Below, piece after piece: positions 25,185 through 37,913 of a stretch of 64,000 nucleotides of DNA. This DNA comes from Kitasatospora sp. MMS16-BH015 (GTDB lineage Bacteria; Actinomycetota; Actinomycetes; Streptomycetales; Streptomycetaceae), in assembly GCF_002943525.1 (NCBI RefSeq), contig NZ_CP025394.1:4588001-4652000 (forward strand). The letters run 5' to 3'. The notes under the pieces were generated by a model. It did no database searches, was not told the DNA's origin, and saw nothing but the letters and a program-made list of their open reading frames with translations. A program made the translations under genes and the position numbers. The stretch's first letter is position 1; the number at the start of each line of letters is the position of its first letter.

Positions 25185-26476
25185 GACGCCGCCTTGGCGA
25201 GGGTGGCGACCATGTCCCTGTTGGCCCAGACCTTCTCGAAGGCGTCGGCGTAGAGCGCGAGCAGCCAGCCGGCGTCCGGGTTGAGGTGGCGCTTCTGGAT
25301 GGTCAGCGAGTCGGCGATGACCGCGCGGGTCACCGGGTACCCCTCGCCGGAGGCGGTGCCGGGCGCGCCGGTGACGGCCCACGGGTGGCCGGAGCCGAAG
25401 CCGAGCCGCTCCACGAAGACCTTCTGGTCGGGCAGCGGCATCAGCTGGTACTGCGACATCGGCACGCCCTCGGCGCGCAGCAGCCGGCGCAGCGCCCCGC
25501 GCAGCGCCTGCGGGCGCACCCCCTCCAGGCCGAAGGCGGCCGGGTCGAAGCGGAAGCGCAGGATGTGCCAGACGTGGGTGGTGTCCGGCAGCGCGGTGGG
25601 CACCACCAGGCCGGGCAACTCGGCCAGCCGGCCCAGGAATTCGGTGACGTTGCGCTGGCGGCGCTGCTCGTAGTCGTCGAAGCGGGCCAGCTGGGAGCTG
25701 GTGAACGCGGCCTGGATGGCGTTCATCTTGTGGTTCCAGCCCAGGCCGTAGGAGACGTAGTCGCGGTCGCGGCCGGCCTCGATCACCTCGCCGAACTGGC
25801 GGCCCCGGCGCATCGCCTCCGCCAGCTCGGTGCTGCCGGTGACCAGCAGGCCGCCCTCGCCGCAGGTCGGGATGTTCTTGGTGACCTGGAGGCTGAAGGA
25901 GCCGGCGTCGCCGATCCCGCCGACCGGGCGGCCGCGGTGGGTCGCGCCGGGGGCCTGGGCGGCGTCCTCGACGACCGCGAGGTGGTACTTCCTCGCGATC
26001 GCCATGATCCGGTCCATGTCGGCGGGGGCGCCGTGCAGGTGCACCGGGATGATCGCCTTGGTCCGGGGGGTGATCCGGCGCTCGACGTCGTCCGGGTCGA
26101 TGTTGAAGGTGACCGGGTCGATGTCGGCGAAGACCGGGACGGCCATCTGGTGCACCGGGGCGAGCCCGGTGGCGATGAAGGTCAGCGCGGGCACGATCAC
26201 CTCGTCGCCCGGGCCGATGCCGAGCGCGGCCAGCGCGAGGGAGAGCGCGGCGGTGCCGTTGGACACCGCGACGCAGTGCTCGAAGCCGAACCGCTCGGCC
26301 CAGCCCCGCTCCAGCTCGGAGACCGCGTTGACGCCGTCGGTGTCGGAGACCAGCCTCGGGCCGTCCAGCGCGTCCAGGACGGACTTGCGGTCCTCGTCCT
26401 CGATCAGCGGCCACTGCACGCCACGTCGGTCCTTCGGCACGGCCGCCGTGCCACCGAACGCTGCCAGCTTGCTCAT
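25181..26476 (-). CDS. DegT/DnrJ/EryC1-type PLP aminotransferase
   Basis: A 431-residue fold-type I aminotransferase of the sugar-aminotransferase family: [42 protein letters not shown], and PLP-lysine in [17 protein letters not shown]. In the proposed pathway it aminates the ketone left by the transketolase step, giving the second amino group (C6) of the diamino-dihydroxyheptanoate. The start is ATG 26476. It overlaps the transketolase N-subunit gene. Confidence 0.87.
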   Translation of the reverse strand: MSKLAAFGGTAAVPKDRRGVQWPLIEDEDRKSVLDALDGPRLVSDTDGVNAVSELERGWAERFGFEHCVAVSNGTAALSLALAALGIGPGDEVIVPALTFIATGLAPVHQMAVPVFADIDPVTFNIDPDDVERRITPRTKAIIPVHLHGAPADMDRIMAIARKYHLAVVEDAAQAPGATHRGRPVGGIGDAGSFSLQVTKNIPTCGEGGLLVTGSTELAEAMRRGRQFGEVIEAGRDRDYVSYGLGWNHKMNAIQAAFTSSQLARFDDYEQRRQRNVTEFLGRLAELPGLVVPTALPDTTHVWHILRFRFDPAAFGLEGVRPQALRGALRRLLRAEGVPMSQYQLMPLPDQKVFVERLGFGSGHPWAVTGAPGTASGEGYPVTRAVIADSLTIQKRHLNPDAGWLLALYADAFEKVWANRDMVATLAKAAS

Positions 26477-26519
26477 CAGTTGTCTCTCCGGGAGGTCACG
26501 AGGGTCGGTGCGGGCGCGG

Positions 26520-27563
26520 TCACAGCCGGGCCGCCACGGCGCCGACGGCGTCGACCGCCCGGGTGTAGGCGGCGCGCAGCAGGGTGGTGTGGCGCGCGAG
26601 GTCGGGGGTGGCGGCGCGCGGGTCACCGAGCCCGTGCGCGCCGGTGAACCGGAGCCCGGTCCAGGCGTGCGCCACCGTCTCCACCGCGCGGCCGGCCGCG
26701 GCCAGCGCCGGGTCGCCCCACCGGTGGCCGCAGCGGCGCAGCAGCTCGCCGTGGAGCGAGGCCTGGGCCTGCATGGCCCAGCCGAACGGGTAGAGCTCGC
26801 GCAGCGCGGCGGCCTCGCCGGCCCCGGCGCGGGCCAGCAGCTCGGCGGCGAACAGGTCGAAGCCGGGCAGGCCGGTGCGGTGCGGGCCGGCCGTGGTGAA
26901 CAGCTCGGCGTCGGCGCGCAGGAAGCGGCCCAGCCGCCCGGGGGTGAGCGGCTCCGGCACGGACTCCAGCCGCACGTCCAGGCAGCGCCGGCCGATCCGG
27001 GAGTCGCTGAAGAAGGCGTCCTGGACGTCGGTCGGGTTCTCCGAGCCCCAGCTGGCCAGGAACTTCTCGATCGGGACGGCCCCCCGGAAGCCGGGCGGCA
27101 TCGCGTCCGAGACGTAGACCAGGCCGCGCAGCTCGTCCAGCCCGTAGACCAGCACCTGGTGGGCGGCGTGCACGTCCCCGTAGGCGGGGCGGAAGGGCAG
27201 GTGGAAGTTGTCCACGGCGGCGATCACCGGCCGGTCCTCGGCCAGCGCGGCGCGCACCTCGCGCCAGAGGTCCTGCTCGTCGGCCGGCTGCCACCAGCGC
27301 GCGCGCAGCGCGTGGTGCGGGGCCAGCGCGGCGCCCAGGTCCACCCGGCCGTCGGCGTCCGGCAGGCACGGGTAGTAGAACTCCTCGTGCCGCACCTCGC
27401 CGGGCAGGTGCAGGAACCGCCAGCCCGCGCCGAGCACCTCCAGCGGATCGGCGCCGCCGCGCAGCAGCACCGAGGCGGTGGTGGACTGCAGGCAGCTGAT
27501 CAGGTCGCGGTACCAGAGCTCGGGTTCCGGGCCCTTCAGCGTGTACGAGCGCTTGGCCGTCAT
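26520..27563 (-). CDS. BtrH_N-like protein, candidate AziU3-type aziridine-forming subunit
   Basis: 347 residues, no signal or membrane segment. The N-terminal half resembles the papain-like BtrH N-terminal fold: [22 protein letters not shown] supplies an early Cys, [13 protein letters not shown] and [15 protein letters not shown] supply His, and [13 protein letters not shown] follows. The C-terminal half is helical. It directly follows a 194-residue gene (1-bp gap) and precedes the aminotransferase. In azinomycin biosynthesis AziU3 with AziU2 closes the aziridine by sulfate elimination. The pairing and PAPS/sulfotransferase context suggest the same job, but I could not align the proteins. 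Confidence 0.55.
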   Translation of the reverse strand: MTAKRSYTLKGPEPELWYRDLISCLQSTTASVLLRGGADPLEVLGAGWRFLHLPGEVRHEEFYYPCLPDADGRVDLGAALAPHHALRARWWQPADEQDLWREVRAALAEDRPVIAAVDNFHLPFRPAYGDVHAAHQVLVYGLDELRGLVYVSDAMPPGFRGAVPIEKFLASWGSENPTDVQDAFFSDSRIGRRCLDVRLESVPEPLTPGRLGRFLRADAELFTTAGPHRTGLPGFDLFAAELLARAGAGEAAALRELYPFGWAMQAQASLHGELLRRCGHRWGDPALAAAGRAVETVAHAWTGLRFTGAHGLGDPRAATPDLARHTTLLRAAYTRAVDAVGAVAARL

Positions 27564-27564
27564 C

Positions 27565-28149
27565 TCAGAGCTCCGTCCGCTGGAGGGTGACCGCGAAGAC
27601 GTGCACCGCGACGTTGCGCGGCAGCAGGAGGCCGGTCAGGTCGACCCGCCGGGTCACCGCCACCCGCTGCGACCACATCACCGCGGGCACCCCGCGCTGC
27701 ACGTGCTGCGGATAGTGCATGGTCAGGCTCTCGAACGCCTTGACCTCGCCGAACCAGGCCGGGGCCGCCCAGAAGTCGGAGACCCGCAGCGGCTCGGCGT
27801 CCACCGAGCCGTCGGCGAAGGTCAACTCGACGGTGTCCTCGCAGCGCCGCTCGGAGGCGGCCAGCAGGTGGATCCAGTCGTAGCGGTCCCGGGGGACCTC
27901 CAGGTACTGGCCGGCACAGCGGACGTTGTCCGGCCCCTGGCAGACCGGCGGGAAGTCGAAGGGGACGCCGTCCACCTCGACCAGGCTCCCCCCGGCGGGC
28001 AGGTACTCCGCCGCGAAGGAATTCCGCCACACGTTGAACGCACCCGCACCGGTGTCGGTCGCCGCGGAAACGGCGGTGTTGTTCCGGTGCCCGGATATGT
28101 CGATCCGGTCGTACTGCCGGGCGGCGGTGGACGCCGATGTCCCCGTCAA
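27565..28149 (-). CDS. hypothetical protein, candidate AziU2-type partner
   Basis: About 194 residues of unrecognised family, rich in aromatic residues (FNVWRNSFAAEYLP, YDWIHLLAASERR, FWAAPAWFGEVKAFESL). It ends one base before the BtrH_N-like gene, so the two are coupled and likely form a complex. TTG 28149 is preferred because GAGGTG lies 6 nt upstream; GTG 28179 is an alternative. The AziU2 role is inferred only from size, order and the sulfate-activating neighbours. Confidence 0.5.
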   Translation of the reverse strand: MTGTSASTAARQYDRIDISGHRNNTAVSAATDTGAGAFNVWRNSFAAEYLPAGGSLVEVDGVPFDFPPVCQGPDNVRCAGQYLEVPRDRYDWIHLLAASERRCEDTVELTFADGSVDAEPLRVSDFWAAPAWFGEVKAFESLTMHYPQHVQRGVPAVMWSQRVAVTRRVDLTGLLLPRNVAVHVFAVTLQRTEL

Positions 28150-28258
28150 GTGACCCACCTCGCTGGAAAGGCTTTTCACGGCTCGAACGTAGTCTGCTGA
28201 CCGGCGCGGATCGTCCCTCTGGTGATTACCCCGCACACCCGGGACGGCCGCGCGGCGA

Positions 28259-29005
28259 TCACCCGGCCTGCTCCGCGCCGAGCGGCTCGAGGGCGACGGC
28301 GCGCAGCTTCTCGTAGTACGGCTGGTGGTGGTCGCGGTAGCCGCGCAGCACCGGGTCGGCCTCGACCTTCGCGGCGCCGTCGGTGCGGCGGCGGGCGAAG
28401 CCGGTGGTCTCGCTGGTCGACTGGTGCCACTTGCTGGTCGACTGCCACTCCGAGCGCATGCCGGACTGCCAGTTCAGCGCCTCGGGGCGGTAGTCGATGC
28501 CGACGGCCGCGCAGTAGGCGCGCACCGTCTCGGCCGGCCGGTCGAGCAGGTCGTCCGAGTCCACCACCACCGGGGTGCGGCCGGTGGCCTCCTGCACGGC
28601 GGTGAAGATCTCGTACAGCCGGGCGAAGCCGATCTCCTCAAGCCCCAACTCCGGGTTGAGCTCGTGGTGCGAGGCGATCGCCTCGGCCGGGTCCCGGATG
28701 ATGAAGGTGTGGGTGGCGCCGGTCAGGAAGGCTCGGTCTGCGAGCAGCTCGGGGTAGTGGAAGTCCGTGGTGTCCTTGAAGAACACCGGCTGCTCCGCGG
28801 CCATCGCGCGCAGCCGGGCCAGCACCTCCAGCTCGCTGTGCACCGGGGTGCCGCCCACCTCGACCTCGCCGAAGTCGACCACCCGGGAGAGCGGCTCGTG
28901 CACCACGGCGTGGTCGCCGCGCTCGGTCATCATCCGGGCGAAGGCGGTCGAGCGGCAGCGCGGCGCGCTCCACAGTGCGATCACCGGAATCCGCAGGTCT
29001 CCCAC
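28259..29005 (-). CDS. PAPS-dependent sulfotransferase
   Basis: 248 residues. The PAPS 5'-phosphosulfate loop is LWSAPRCRSTAFARMM at the N-terminus. FIIRDPAEAIASHHE is the 3'-phosphate-binding region. RPEALNWQSGMRSEWQ and YYEKLRA lie at the C-terminus. It would sulfate a hydroxyl of the carrier-bound amino acid so that it becomes a leaving group for aziridine closure. Co-location with cysN/cysD/cysC supports in-cluster PAPS supply. The start is GTG 29005. Confidence 0.83.
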   Translation of the reverse strand: MGDLRIPVIALWSAPRCRSTAFARMMTERGDHAVVHEPLSRVVDFGEVEVGGTPVHSELEVLARLRAMAAEQPVFFKDTTDFHYPELLADRAFLTGATHTFIIRDPAEAIASHHELNPELGLEEIGFARLYEIFTAVQEATGRTPVVVDSDDLLDRPAETVRAYCAAVGIDYRPEALNWQSGMRSEWQSTSKWHQSTSETTGFARRRTDGAAKVEADPVLRGYRDHHQPYYEKLRAVALEPLGAEQAG

Positions 29006-29260
29006 GACGTGGCCCCTCTCGCTCTCGCGGCGGTGAATCCGGCCGCGGCTCAGTCGAATACCGGCTCAGAATGGCACGGCGCCGACCGGGGCCGGGTAAT
29101 CAGAATTCGCAATCGCGGACAGCCCGGTAAACGCGGTGCGCGCCGCGGATTGCGCTTGGCGCGGACGCGGGGGCGGGCCGTGCGGGCCTAGTTTTCCTTT
29201 TCACGCGGCAGGCCCGATCTGTCGCCCGACCCGTCAGCGGTCCCCTTATCCGGAGGTCAC
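29006..29260. promoter_or_regulatory. divergent control region of the two halves of the pathway
   Basis: 255 bp separate the leftward block (sulfotransferase through cysN) from the rightward block (lysX, lysK, NRPS). It must hold promoters for both. The AT-richer CTAGTTTTCCTTTTC near 29191-29205 is a candidate -10/upstream region for the rightward genes. No operator was identified with confidence. Confidence 0.4.
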
Positions 29261-30142
29261 GTGTCAGCGACGCCCGAGCGCCCAGACGCCAGCAGGATCG
29301 CCGTGCTCGCCAGCCGGGTCGGCGCGGACGAGAAGCGGCTGTTCGACGCCTTCGACCGGCGCGGCGTCCCCTTCGAGCACCTCGACCCGCGCCGGCTCTG
29401 GTTCCCGGCCGGGCAGCGCGAGCTGCCCTGGGGCCTCGCGCTGAACCGGGAGATCGGCCAGACCCGGGCGGCCTACGCGGCCCGCTGCCTGGCCGCCGCC
29501 GGGGTCGAGGTGCTCAACAGCGTGACCGCGACCGAGGTCTGCGGCGACAAGTGGCTCACCACCCAGGCCCTGGAGGCCGCCCGGGTGCCGACCCCGCGCA
29601 CCGCGCTGGGCCTCACCCCGGAGGCCGCGCTGGCCGCGCTGGACGAATCCATCGGCTACCCGGCGCTGATCAAGCCGCTGGTCGGCTCCTGGGGCCGGCT
29701 GGTCGTCCAACTCCCCGACCGGGCGGCGGCCGAGGCCGTGCTGGAGTACGCCGGCGCGCTCACCGGCCCGCAGTCGCACCTGGGTTACGTGCAGGAGCTG
29801 ATCGACAAACCCGACCGGGACATCCGGGTGATCGTGGTCGGCGGGCAGGTGGTCGGCGCGATCTACCGCACTGGCGAGGGCCTGCGCACCAACGTGGCCC
29901 TCGGCGGCAGGGCGCTGCCCTGCGAGGTGACCCCGGAGATCGAGAAGCTCTCCCTCGAGGCCGCCGCCGCCGTCGGCGCGGACATCGCCGGGGTCGACCT
30001 GATCGAGGCCGGCGACGGCCGGCTGCTGGTGCTGGAGGTCAACCACCGGGTGGAGTTCTCCGGCTTCCAGGCCGCCCTCGGCGACCGGGTCAGCGTCGCC
30101 GACCACATCCTCGACCACCTCCTGGAACGGGCAGCGCGATGA
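29261..30142 (+). CDS. lysX: LysX-type ligase that loads the amino-group carrier protein
   Basis: A 293-residue RimK/LysX-family ATP-grasp enzyme: CGDKWLTTQALEAARVPTPR, YPALIKPLVGSWGRLV, YVQELIDKPDRDIRVIVVGG, and LEVNHRVEFSGFQ at the metal/ATP site. It forms the isopeptide bond between the carrier protein's terminal Glu and the amino group of glutamate or aminoadipate. GTG 29261 follows CCGGAGGTCAC. It overlaps the LysK-type hydrolase by 4 bp. Confidence 0.9.
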   Translation: MSATPERPDASRIAVLASRVGADEKRLFDAFDRRGVPFEHLDPRRLWFPAGQRELPWGLALNREIGQTRAAYAARCLAAAGVEVLNSVTATEVCGDKWLTTQALEAARVPTPRTALGLTPEAALAALDESIGYPALIKPLVGSWGRLVVQLPDRAAAEAVLEYAGALTGPQSHLGYVQELIDKPDRDIRVIVVGGQVVGAIYRTGEGLRTNVALGGRALPCEVTPEIEKLSLEAAAAVGADIAGVDLIEAGDGRLLVLEVNHRVEFSGFQAALGDRVSVADHILDHLLERAAR

Positions 30143-31257
30143 ACTGGGCCTTCACCAGCTCCGGCAAGGTCACCGAGACCTACGCCGCCGGGCTGCTCCG
30201 CCGCATGCTGGAGATCCCCTCCTGTTCGTACCACGAGCGGGAGTTGGCCGACTTCCTGGCCGAGGAGATGACCGGCCTGGGCTACCGGACGCACATCGAC
30301 GAGGCCGGCAACGTGATCGGGGTGATCGAGCACGGCCCCGGCCCCACGGTCATGCTGCTCGGGCACCTGGACACCGTCGCGGGCCACGTCCCGGTCCGCT
30401 CCGAGGACGGCCGGCTGTACGGCCGCGGCGCGGTGGACGCCAAGGGCCCGCTGGCCGCGATGGTCTGCGCCGCGGCCGGCGCCGTCGACTTCCCCGGCAC
30501 CCTGGTGGTGATCGGCGTTGTCGAGGAGGAGACTCCGCGCTCGCGCGGCGCGATGGCCGTCCGGGCCCGCCAGCAGCGGCCGGACGCGCTGGTGATCGGC
30601 GAGCCGAGCGGCTGGTCGAGCGTGGTGCTCGGCTACAAGGGCAAGCTCGACCTGCGCTACACCGTCAAGTGCGCGGCCACCCACCCGAGCAACCCGGTGC
30701 CCAAGGCCTCCGAACTGGCCGTGGCCTGCTGGAACGCACTGGTCGAGCTGCTCGGCCCCGACGCGAGCCACGCCGTCTTCGACCGGCCCGGCGCCACGCT
30801 CTGCCAGCTCAACGCCGACCTGACCACGGCCACCGTGGACCTGAGCGTGCGCACCCCGCCCGGTTTCGACGACGAGGGGCTGGTCCGCGCGCTGCGCGAG
30901 CGGCTGCCCGAGGGCGAGCTCAAGGTGCTCAACTCGGTGGCCGCCTGCCGGGTGGGCCGGGCCGACCCGGCCGTCCGCGCCCTGGTCACCGGCATCCGCC
31001 GGCTGCACGCCCAGCCCCGGCTGGTGCTCAAGACGGCCACCTCGGACATGAACACCCTGGCCGAGGAGTGGGACATCCCGATGGCCACCTACGGCCCCGG
31101 CGACAGCAGCCTCGACCACGCCGACGACGAGCACATCCTGCTGGCCGACTACCTGCGCGGCATCGACGTGCTCACCATCGCCCTCTCCGAGCTGGCCCAC
31201 CTCCCGGCCCGCGACCGGGCGGCCGCCGCCCCGCAGCCGCTGAGGAGCGTCAAGTGA
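30139..31257 (+). CDS. lysK: LysK-type M20 hydrolase releasing product from the carrier protein
   Basis: A 372-residue zinc aminoacylase of family M20. Metal ligands are in [13 protein letters not shown] (His, Asp), [13 protein letters not shown] (Asp), [11 protein letters not shown] (Glu pair) and [12 protein letters not shown] (His). It cleaves the amide that holds the finished amino acid on the carrier protein. ATG 30139 overlaps the lysX stop. The last codons (PLRSVK) are repeated at the ends of the two mini-genes that follow. Confidence 0.9.
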   Translation: MNWAFTSSGKVTETYAAGLLRRMLEIPSCSYHERELADFLAEEMTGLGYRTHIDEAGNVIGVIEHGPGPTVMLLGHLDTVAGHVPVRSEDGRLYGRGAVDAKGPLAAMVCAAAGAVDFPGTLVVIGVVEEETPRSRGAMAVRARQQRPDALVIGEPSGWSSVVLGYKGKLDLRYTVKCAATHPSNPVPKASELAVACWNALVELLGPDASHAVFDRPGATLCQLNADLTTATVDLSVRTPPGFDDEGLVRALRERLPEGELKVLNSVAACRVGRADPAVRALVTGIRRLHAQPRLVLKTATSDMNTLAEEWDIPMATYGPGDSSLDHADDEHILLADYLRGIDVLTIALSELAHLPARDRAAAAPQPLRSVK

Positions 31258-31412
31258 CGGATCTGTGCGGTTGGTTGGCGGGGCAGTGGGCTGTCGAGCG
31301 TGGGGTGGGTAGCGCCGTGCGGTCGTTGAGGAGTGTCAAGTGACCGATCTGTGCGGGTGGTTCGCGGGGCAGTTGGCTGTCGTGCGCGGGGTGGGTAGCG
31401 CCGTGCGGTCGT
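31241..31412. repeat. two tandem 86-bp repeats plus the start of a third
   Basis: Units at 31241-31326 and 31327-31412 are about 90% identical, and the first 24 bases of a third copy run into the NRPS start. Each copy begins TGAGGAGCGTCAAGTGACC (small variations), which holds a ribosome binding site, a stop and an overlapping GTG start. Confidence 0.9.
31254..31343 (+). CDS. mini-gene 1, 29-residue peptide
   Basis: GTG 31254 overlaps the lysK stop (GTGA) and has GAGGAG at good spacing. The peptide begins [12 protein letters not shown] and ends [11 protein letters not shown], with one Cys and a basic C-terminus, and its stop overlaps the next GTG. It is produced by the 86-bp tandem duplication. 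It may be expressed as a coupled link between lysK and the NRPS, or be no more than a scar. No family is recognised. Confidence 0.45.
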   Translation: MTDLCGWLAGQWAVERGVGSAVRSLRSVK

Positions 31413-31425
31413 TGAGGAGCGTCAA

Positions 31426-31429
<4 letters not shown>
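31340..31429 (+). CDS. mini-gene 2, 29-residue peptide
   Basis: Near copy of mini-gene 1 ([12 protein letters not shown] start, same [11 protein letters not shown] end). It differs at three residues plus several silent sites. GTG 31340 overlaps the previous stop, and its own stop overlaps the NRPS GTG at 31426. Frame and both overlaps are kept in the copy, so translation can run by re-initiation from lysK to the NRPS. Confidence 0.45.
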
Positions 31430-35451
<4,022 letters not shown>

Positions 35452-35462
35452 GGAGGAGACCC

Positions 35463-36617
35463 ATGCGGTTCGGATTCACCGAGGAGCAGCAGCGGTACCG
35501 GGCGCGGGTGCGCGCGGCGCTGCGCGCACCCGAGGTGCGCGCAGCCGCGGCGGCGGCCACCGGGGTGGACGGCGTCGAGCCGGACGCCCGCCCGCTCTAC
35601 CGGCTGCTCGGCGGCCTCGGCCTGCTCGCCGTGCACTGGCCGGTCGAGTACGGCGGCGCCGGGCGCCCGCTCACCGACGCGGCGATCGTGGCCGAGGAGC
35701 TGGTGCGGGCCGGCGTGCCGGACACCTTCCACGTCAACACCGTGCAGATCGTCGGTCAGTTCCTGCTGATGGCGGGCACCGAGGAGCAGAAGCTCCGGTA
35801 CCTCCCGGCGATGGCCCGGGGCGAGAGCTTCGCCTCGGTGCTCTACACCGAGCCCGAGGCCGCCTCCGACCTCGGTGCGCTGCGCGCGGTGGCCGAGCCC
35901 GAGGGGGACGGCTACCGGATCACCGGCACCAAGGTGTTCAGCCTCAAGACCCGGTTCGTCGACCTCGGTCTCTGCGCGGCCCGCACCACCCCGGGCGCGG
36001 GCAAGTACCAGGGCATCAGCCTCTTCCTGGTCGACCTGACCGCCCCCGGCGTCACCGTCTCGCTGATCCCCGGCCTCGGCGACGAGCACTTCCACCGGGT
36101 CGACCTGGACGGCGTCCCGGTCGCCGCCGGCGACCTGCTCGGCCCGCGCGACGAGGGCTGGCCGCTGCTGGGCGAGGCCCTGGCCATCGAGCGCACCGGG
36201 CTCGACTACCACCTCAAGGCCGAGCGCTGGTTCGACACCGCGCTGGACGCCCTGGTCGCCGCCGACCCGGCCGCCGGGCACCCGGACCAGCTGGAGCGGA
36301 TCGGCCGTTTCCACGGCGCCCTGTCGGCCGACCACGCCCTCTCCTGGGAGGTCATCACCGGCCTCGCGGCCGGCCGGGTCGACCAGCTCGCCACGGCCGT
36401 GGCCAAGTACCACAGCAGCGAGCTCGCGCAGTCCGTCGCGCACTGGGCCGTCGGCGTGCCGACCCCCGCCCAGCGGGCCGACCGCACCCCGGCGGCCCTG
36501 ATCCTGGACTCCGCCCACCGCGAGGCCCCCGGCCTCACGCTCTCGGCCGGCACCTCCGAGGTGATGCTCCAGATCGTGACCACCGCGTTCGACTCCACCG
36601 GACAGGAAGAGTACTGA
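35463..36617 (+). CDS. acyl-CoA dehydrogenase family protein 1
   Basis: A 384-residue FAD enzyme: N-terminal helices MRFGFTEEQQRYRARVRAAL, YTEPEAASDLGALRAVA (FAD/substrate signature), GYRITGTKVFSL, and C-terminal LSAGTSEVMLQIV. In such clusters these enzymes oxidise carrier- or CoA-bound acyl groups. It starts 12 bp after the NRPS with GGAGGAG upstream of ATG 35463. It is followed by a second family member after 2 bp, so the two probably work as a heteromer. Confidence 0.87.
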   Translation: MRFGFTEEQQRYRARVRAALRAPEVRAAAAAATGVDGVEPDARPLYRLLGGLGLLAVHWPVEYGGAGRPLTDAAIVAEELVRAGVPDTFHVNTVQIVGQFLLMAGTEEQKLRYLPAMARGESFASVLYTEPEAASDLGALRAVAEPEGDGYRITGTKVFSLKTRFVDLGLCAARTTPGAGKYQGISLFLVDLTAPGVTVSLIPGLGDEHFHRVDLDGVPVAAGDLLGPRDEGWPLLGEALAIERTGLDYHLKAERWFDTALDALVAADPAAGHPDQLERIGRFHGALSADHALSWEVITGLAAGRVDQLATAVAKYHSSELAQSVAHWAVGVPTPAQRADRTPAALILDSAHREAPGLTLSAGTSEVMLQIVTTAFDSTGQEEY

Positions 36618-36619
36618 CA

Positions 36620-37816
36620 GTGGACCTGCTCCCCGACCCGCTCTTCACCGAGCTGCGCACCACCCTCCGCAAGGCCCTGGCCGGTCTCGCCCCCCTCCCC
36701 GACCTGCACGGAGCTCCGGTCGCCGACGGCGCCCAAGGCCCCACCCGGCCGGTCCTCGACACCCTGTCGGCGGCCGAGTTCGAACGCCCCGCCTCGGCCG
36801 GCGGCCTCGGCCTGGGCCTCACCGCGGGGGCGCTGGTGAGCGAGGAGCTCGGCCGCGCGGCCTGCGGCAACTCCTACCGGGCCGGGGCACTGGCCGCCTC
36901 GCTGGGCGTTCCCGGCGGTGCGGTGGCCCCGGCCGGGACCGGGGGCGGCCTGCTCGCGGCACCGGTGGCCGAGGGCTGGGAGCTGACCGGAGCGGCCACG
37001 GCGGAGGAGGCGGGCGCAGACCGCTTCCTGGTGCTCGTGCGGGCGGCTGACGGAGAGTTCTTCGCCGAGGTGGAGCGCGGAGCGGCGGGCGTGACGGTGG
37101 CGGACGGGTGCTGGCCGCCCGTCCTGCGGCTCGACCGCACCCCGGTCGCGGCCCTCCTGCCGGCCGGAGCTTCGGGCGGGGCGCCGGCCGAGCTGTCGGG
37201 CGGAGTGCCGGCCGGGTCCTCCGCCGGGGCGTCAGCCGGGGTTTTCGGGGCGGCGTCGGTGGCTGGCGGGGGCGTGCACGGTGTGTCGGGTGGGGCGGCT
37301 GCGCCGAGCGGCGGAGCCGTGTTCGCGGGGCTGGACGAGTCGGCCGTGGGGCCGCTCGCGCGGGCGCGGGTGCGGCAGGCGGCCTACCTGCTGGGGATCG
37401 CGGCCGGGGCGCACCGGGAGGCGGTCGAATACGCGGGCCACCGGCGGCAGTTCGGGACTCGGCTGCGCGACCTGCCGGCCGTCTCGTTCCCGCTGGCCCG
37501 GGGGTTGGTGAGCCTGCGCGCGACCAGGGCGGCGGTGTACCGGGCCGCCTGGCTGGTCGACGCCGAGCCGGCCGCCGCCGGTACGGCGCCGGCCGAGGCG
37601 CTGGCGACGGCGGCGGAGACGGCCCGCGAGGTGGTGCGGGGAGCCATGCAGACCTGCGGGGTGCGGGCGATGACCACGGAGCTCGGCCTGCACCGCTACT
37701 ACCGCCTGACCGCGGCCGAATCCGTCCGCTACGGCGACCCGGCCGCGCTCTGGCGCGAGGTCGGTGCGGCCCGCCTCCGCGAGGCGAAGGAGCGGGCGGC
37801 GGTACAGCCGGCCTGA
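36620..37816 (+). CDS. acyl-CoA dehydrogenase family protein 2, divergent
   Basis: A 398-residue partner of the preceding enzyme. The N-terminal half keeps LVSEELGRAACGNSYRAGA. The C-terminal helical domain has RARVRQAAYLLGIAAGAHREAVEYAGHRRQFG and QTCGVRAMTTELGLHRYYR. About 60 residues of Gly/Ala/Ser-rich low-complexity sequence (DNA about 37160-37330) sit between the halves and are not normal for the family. It may be a non-catalytic or structural subunit. GTG 36620 lies 2 bp after the previous stop. Confidence 0.8.
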   Translation: MDLLPDPLFTELRTTLRKALAGLAPLPDLHGAPVADGAQGPTRPVLDTLSAAEFERPASAGGLGLGLTAGALVSEELGRAACGNSYRAGALAASLGVPGGAVAPAGTGGGLLAAPVAEGWELTGAATAEEAGADRFLVLVRAADGEFFAEVERGAAGVTVADGCWPPVLRLDRTPVAALLPAGASGGAPAELSGGVPAGSSAGASAGVFGAASVAGGGVHGVSGGAAAPSGGAVFAGLDESAVGPLARARVRQAAYLLGIAAGAHREAVEYAGHRRQFGTRLRDLPAVSFPLARGLVSLRATRAAVYRAAWLVDAEPAAAGTAPAEALATAAETAREVVRGAMQTCGVRAMTTELGLHRYYRLTAAESVRYGDPAALWREVGAARLREAKERAAVQPA

Positions 37817-37858
37817 CCGGCCTGACCGGCCGTCGGAAGTGTTCAGACGCGAAGACCC

Positions 37859-37901
37859 GCGAAGACCGGGGCGGGCCGTGGTGGCCCGCCCCGGTCTTCG
37901 C
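37859..37901. terminator. very strong bidirectional terminator
   Basis: A perfect 19-bp stem (GCGAAGACCGGGGCGGGCC with its complement) and a 5-nt loop GTGGT lie between the convergent dehydrogenase and response-regulator genes. It closes the NRPS operon. Confidence 0.85.
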
Positions 37902-37913
37902 GGTGCGGCGGCT

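Noticed and set aside
19247-31257. Primary lysine or arginine biosynthesis through LysW
   Set aside because: Actinomycetes use the diaminopimelate and acetyl routes. Transketolase, sulfotransferase and PAPS genes in the same operons have no place in those pathways.
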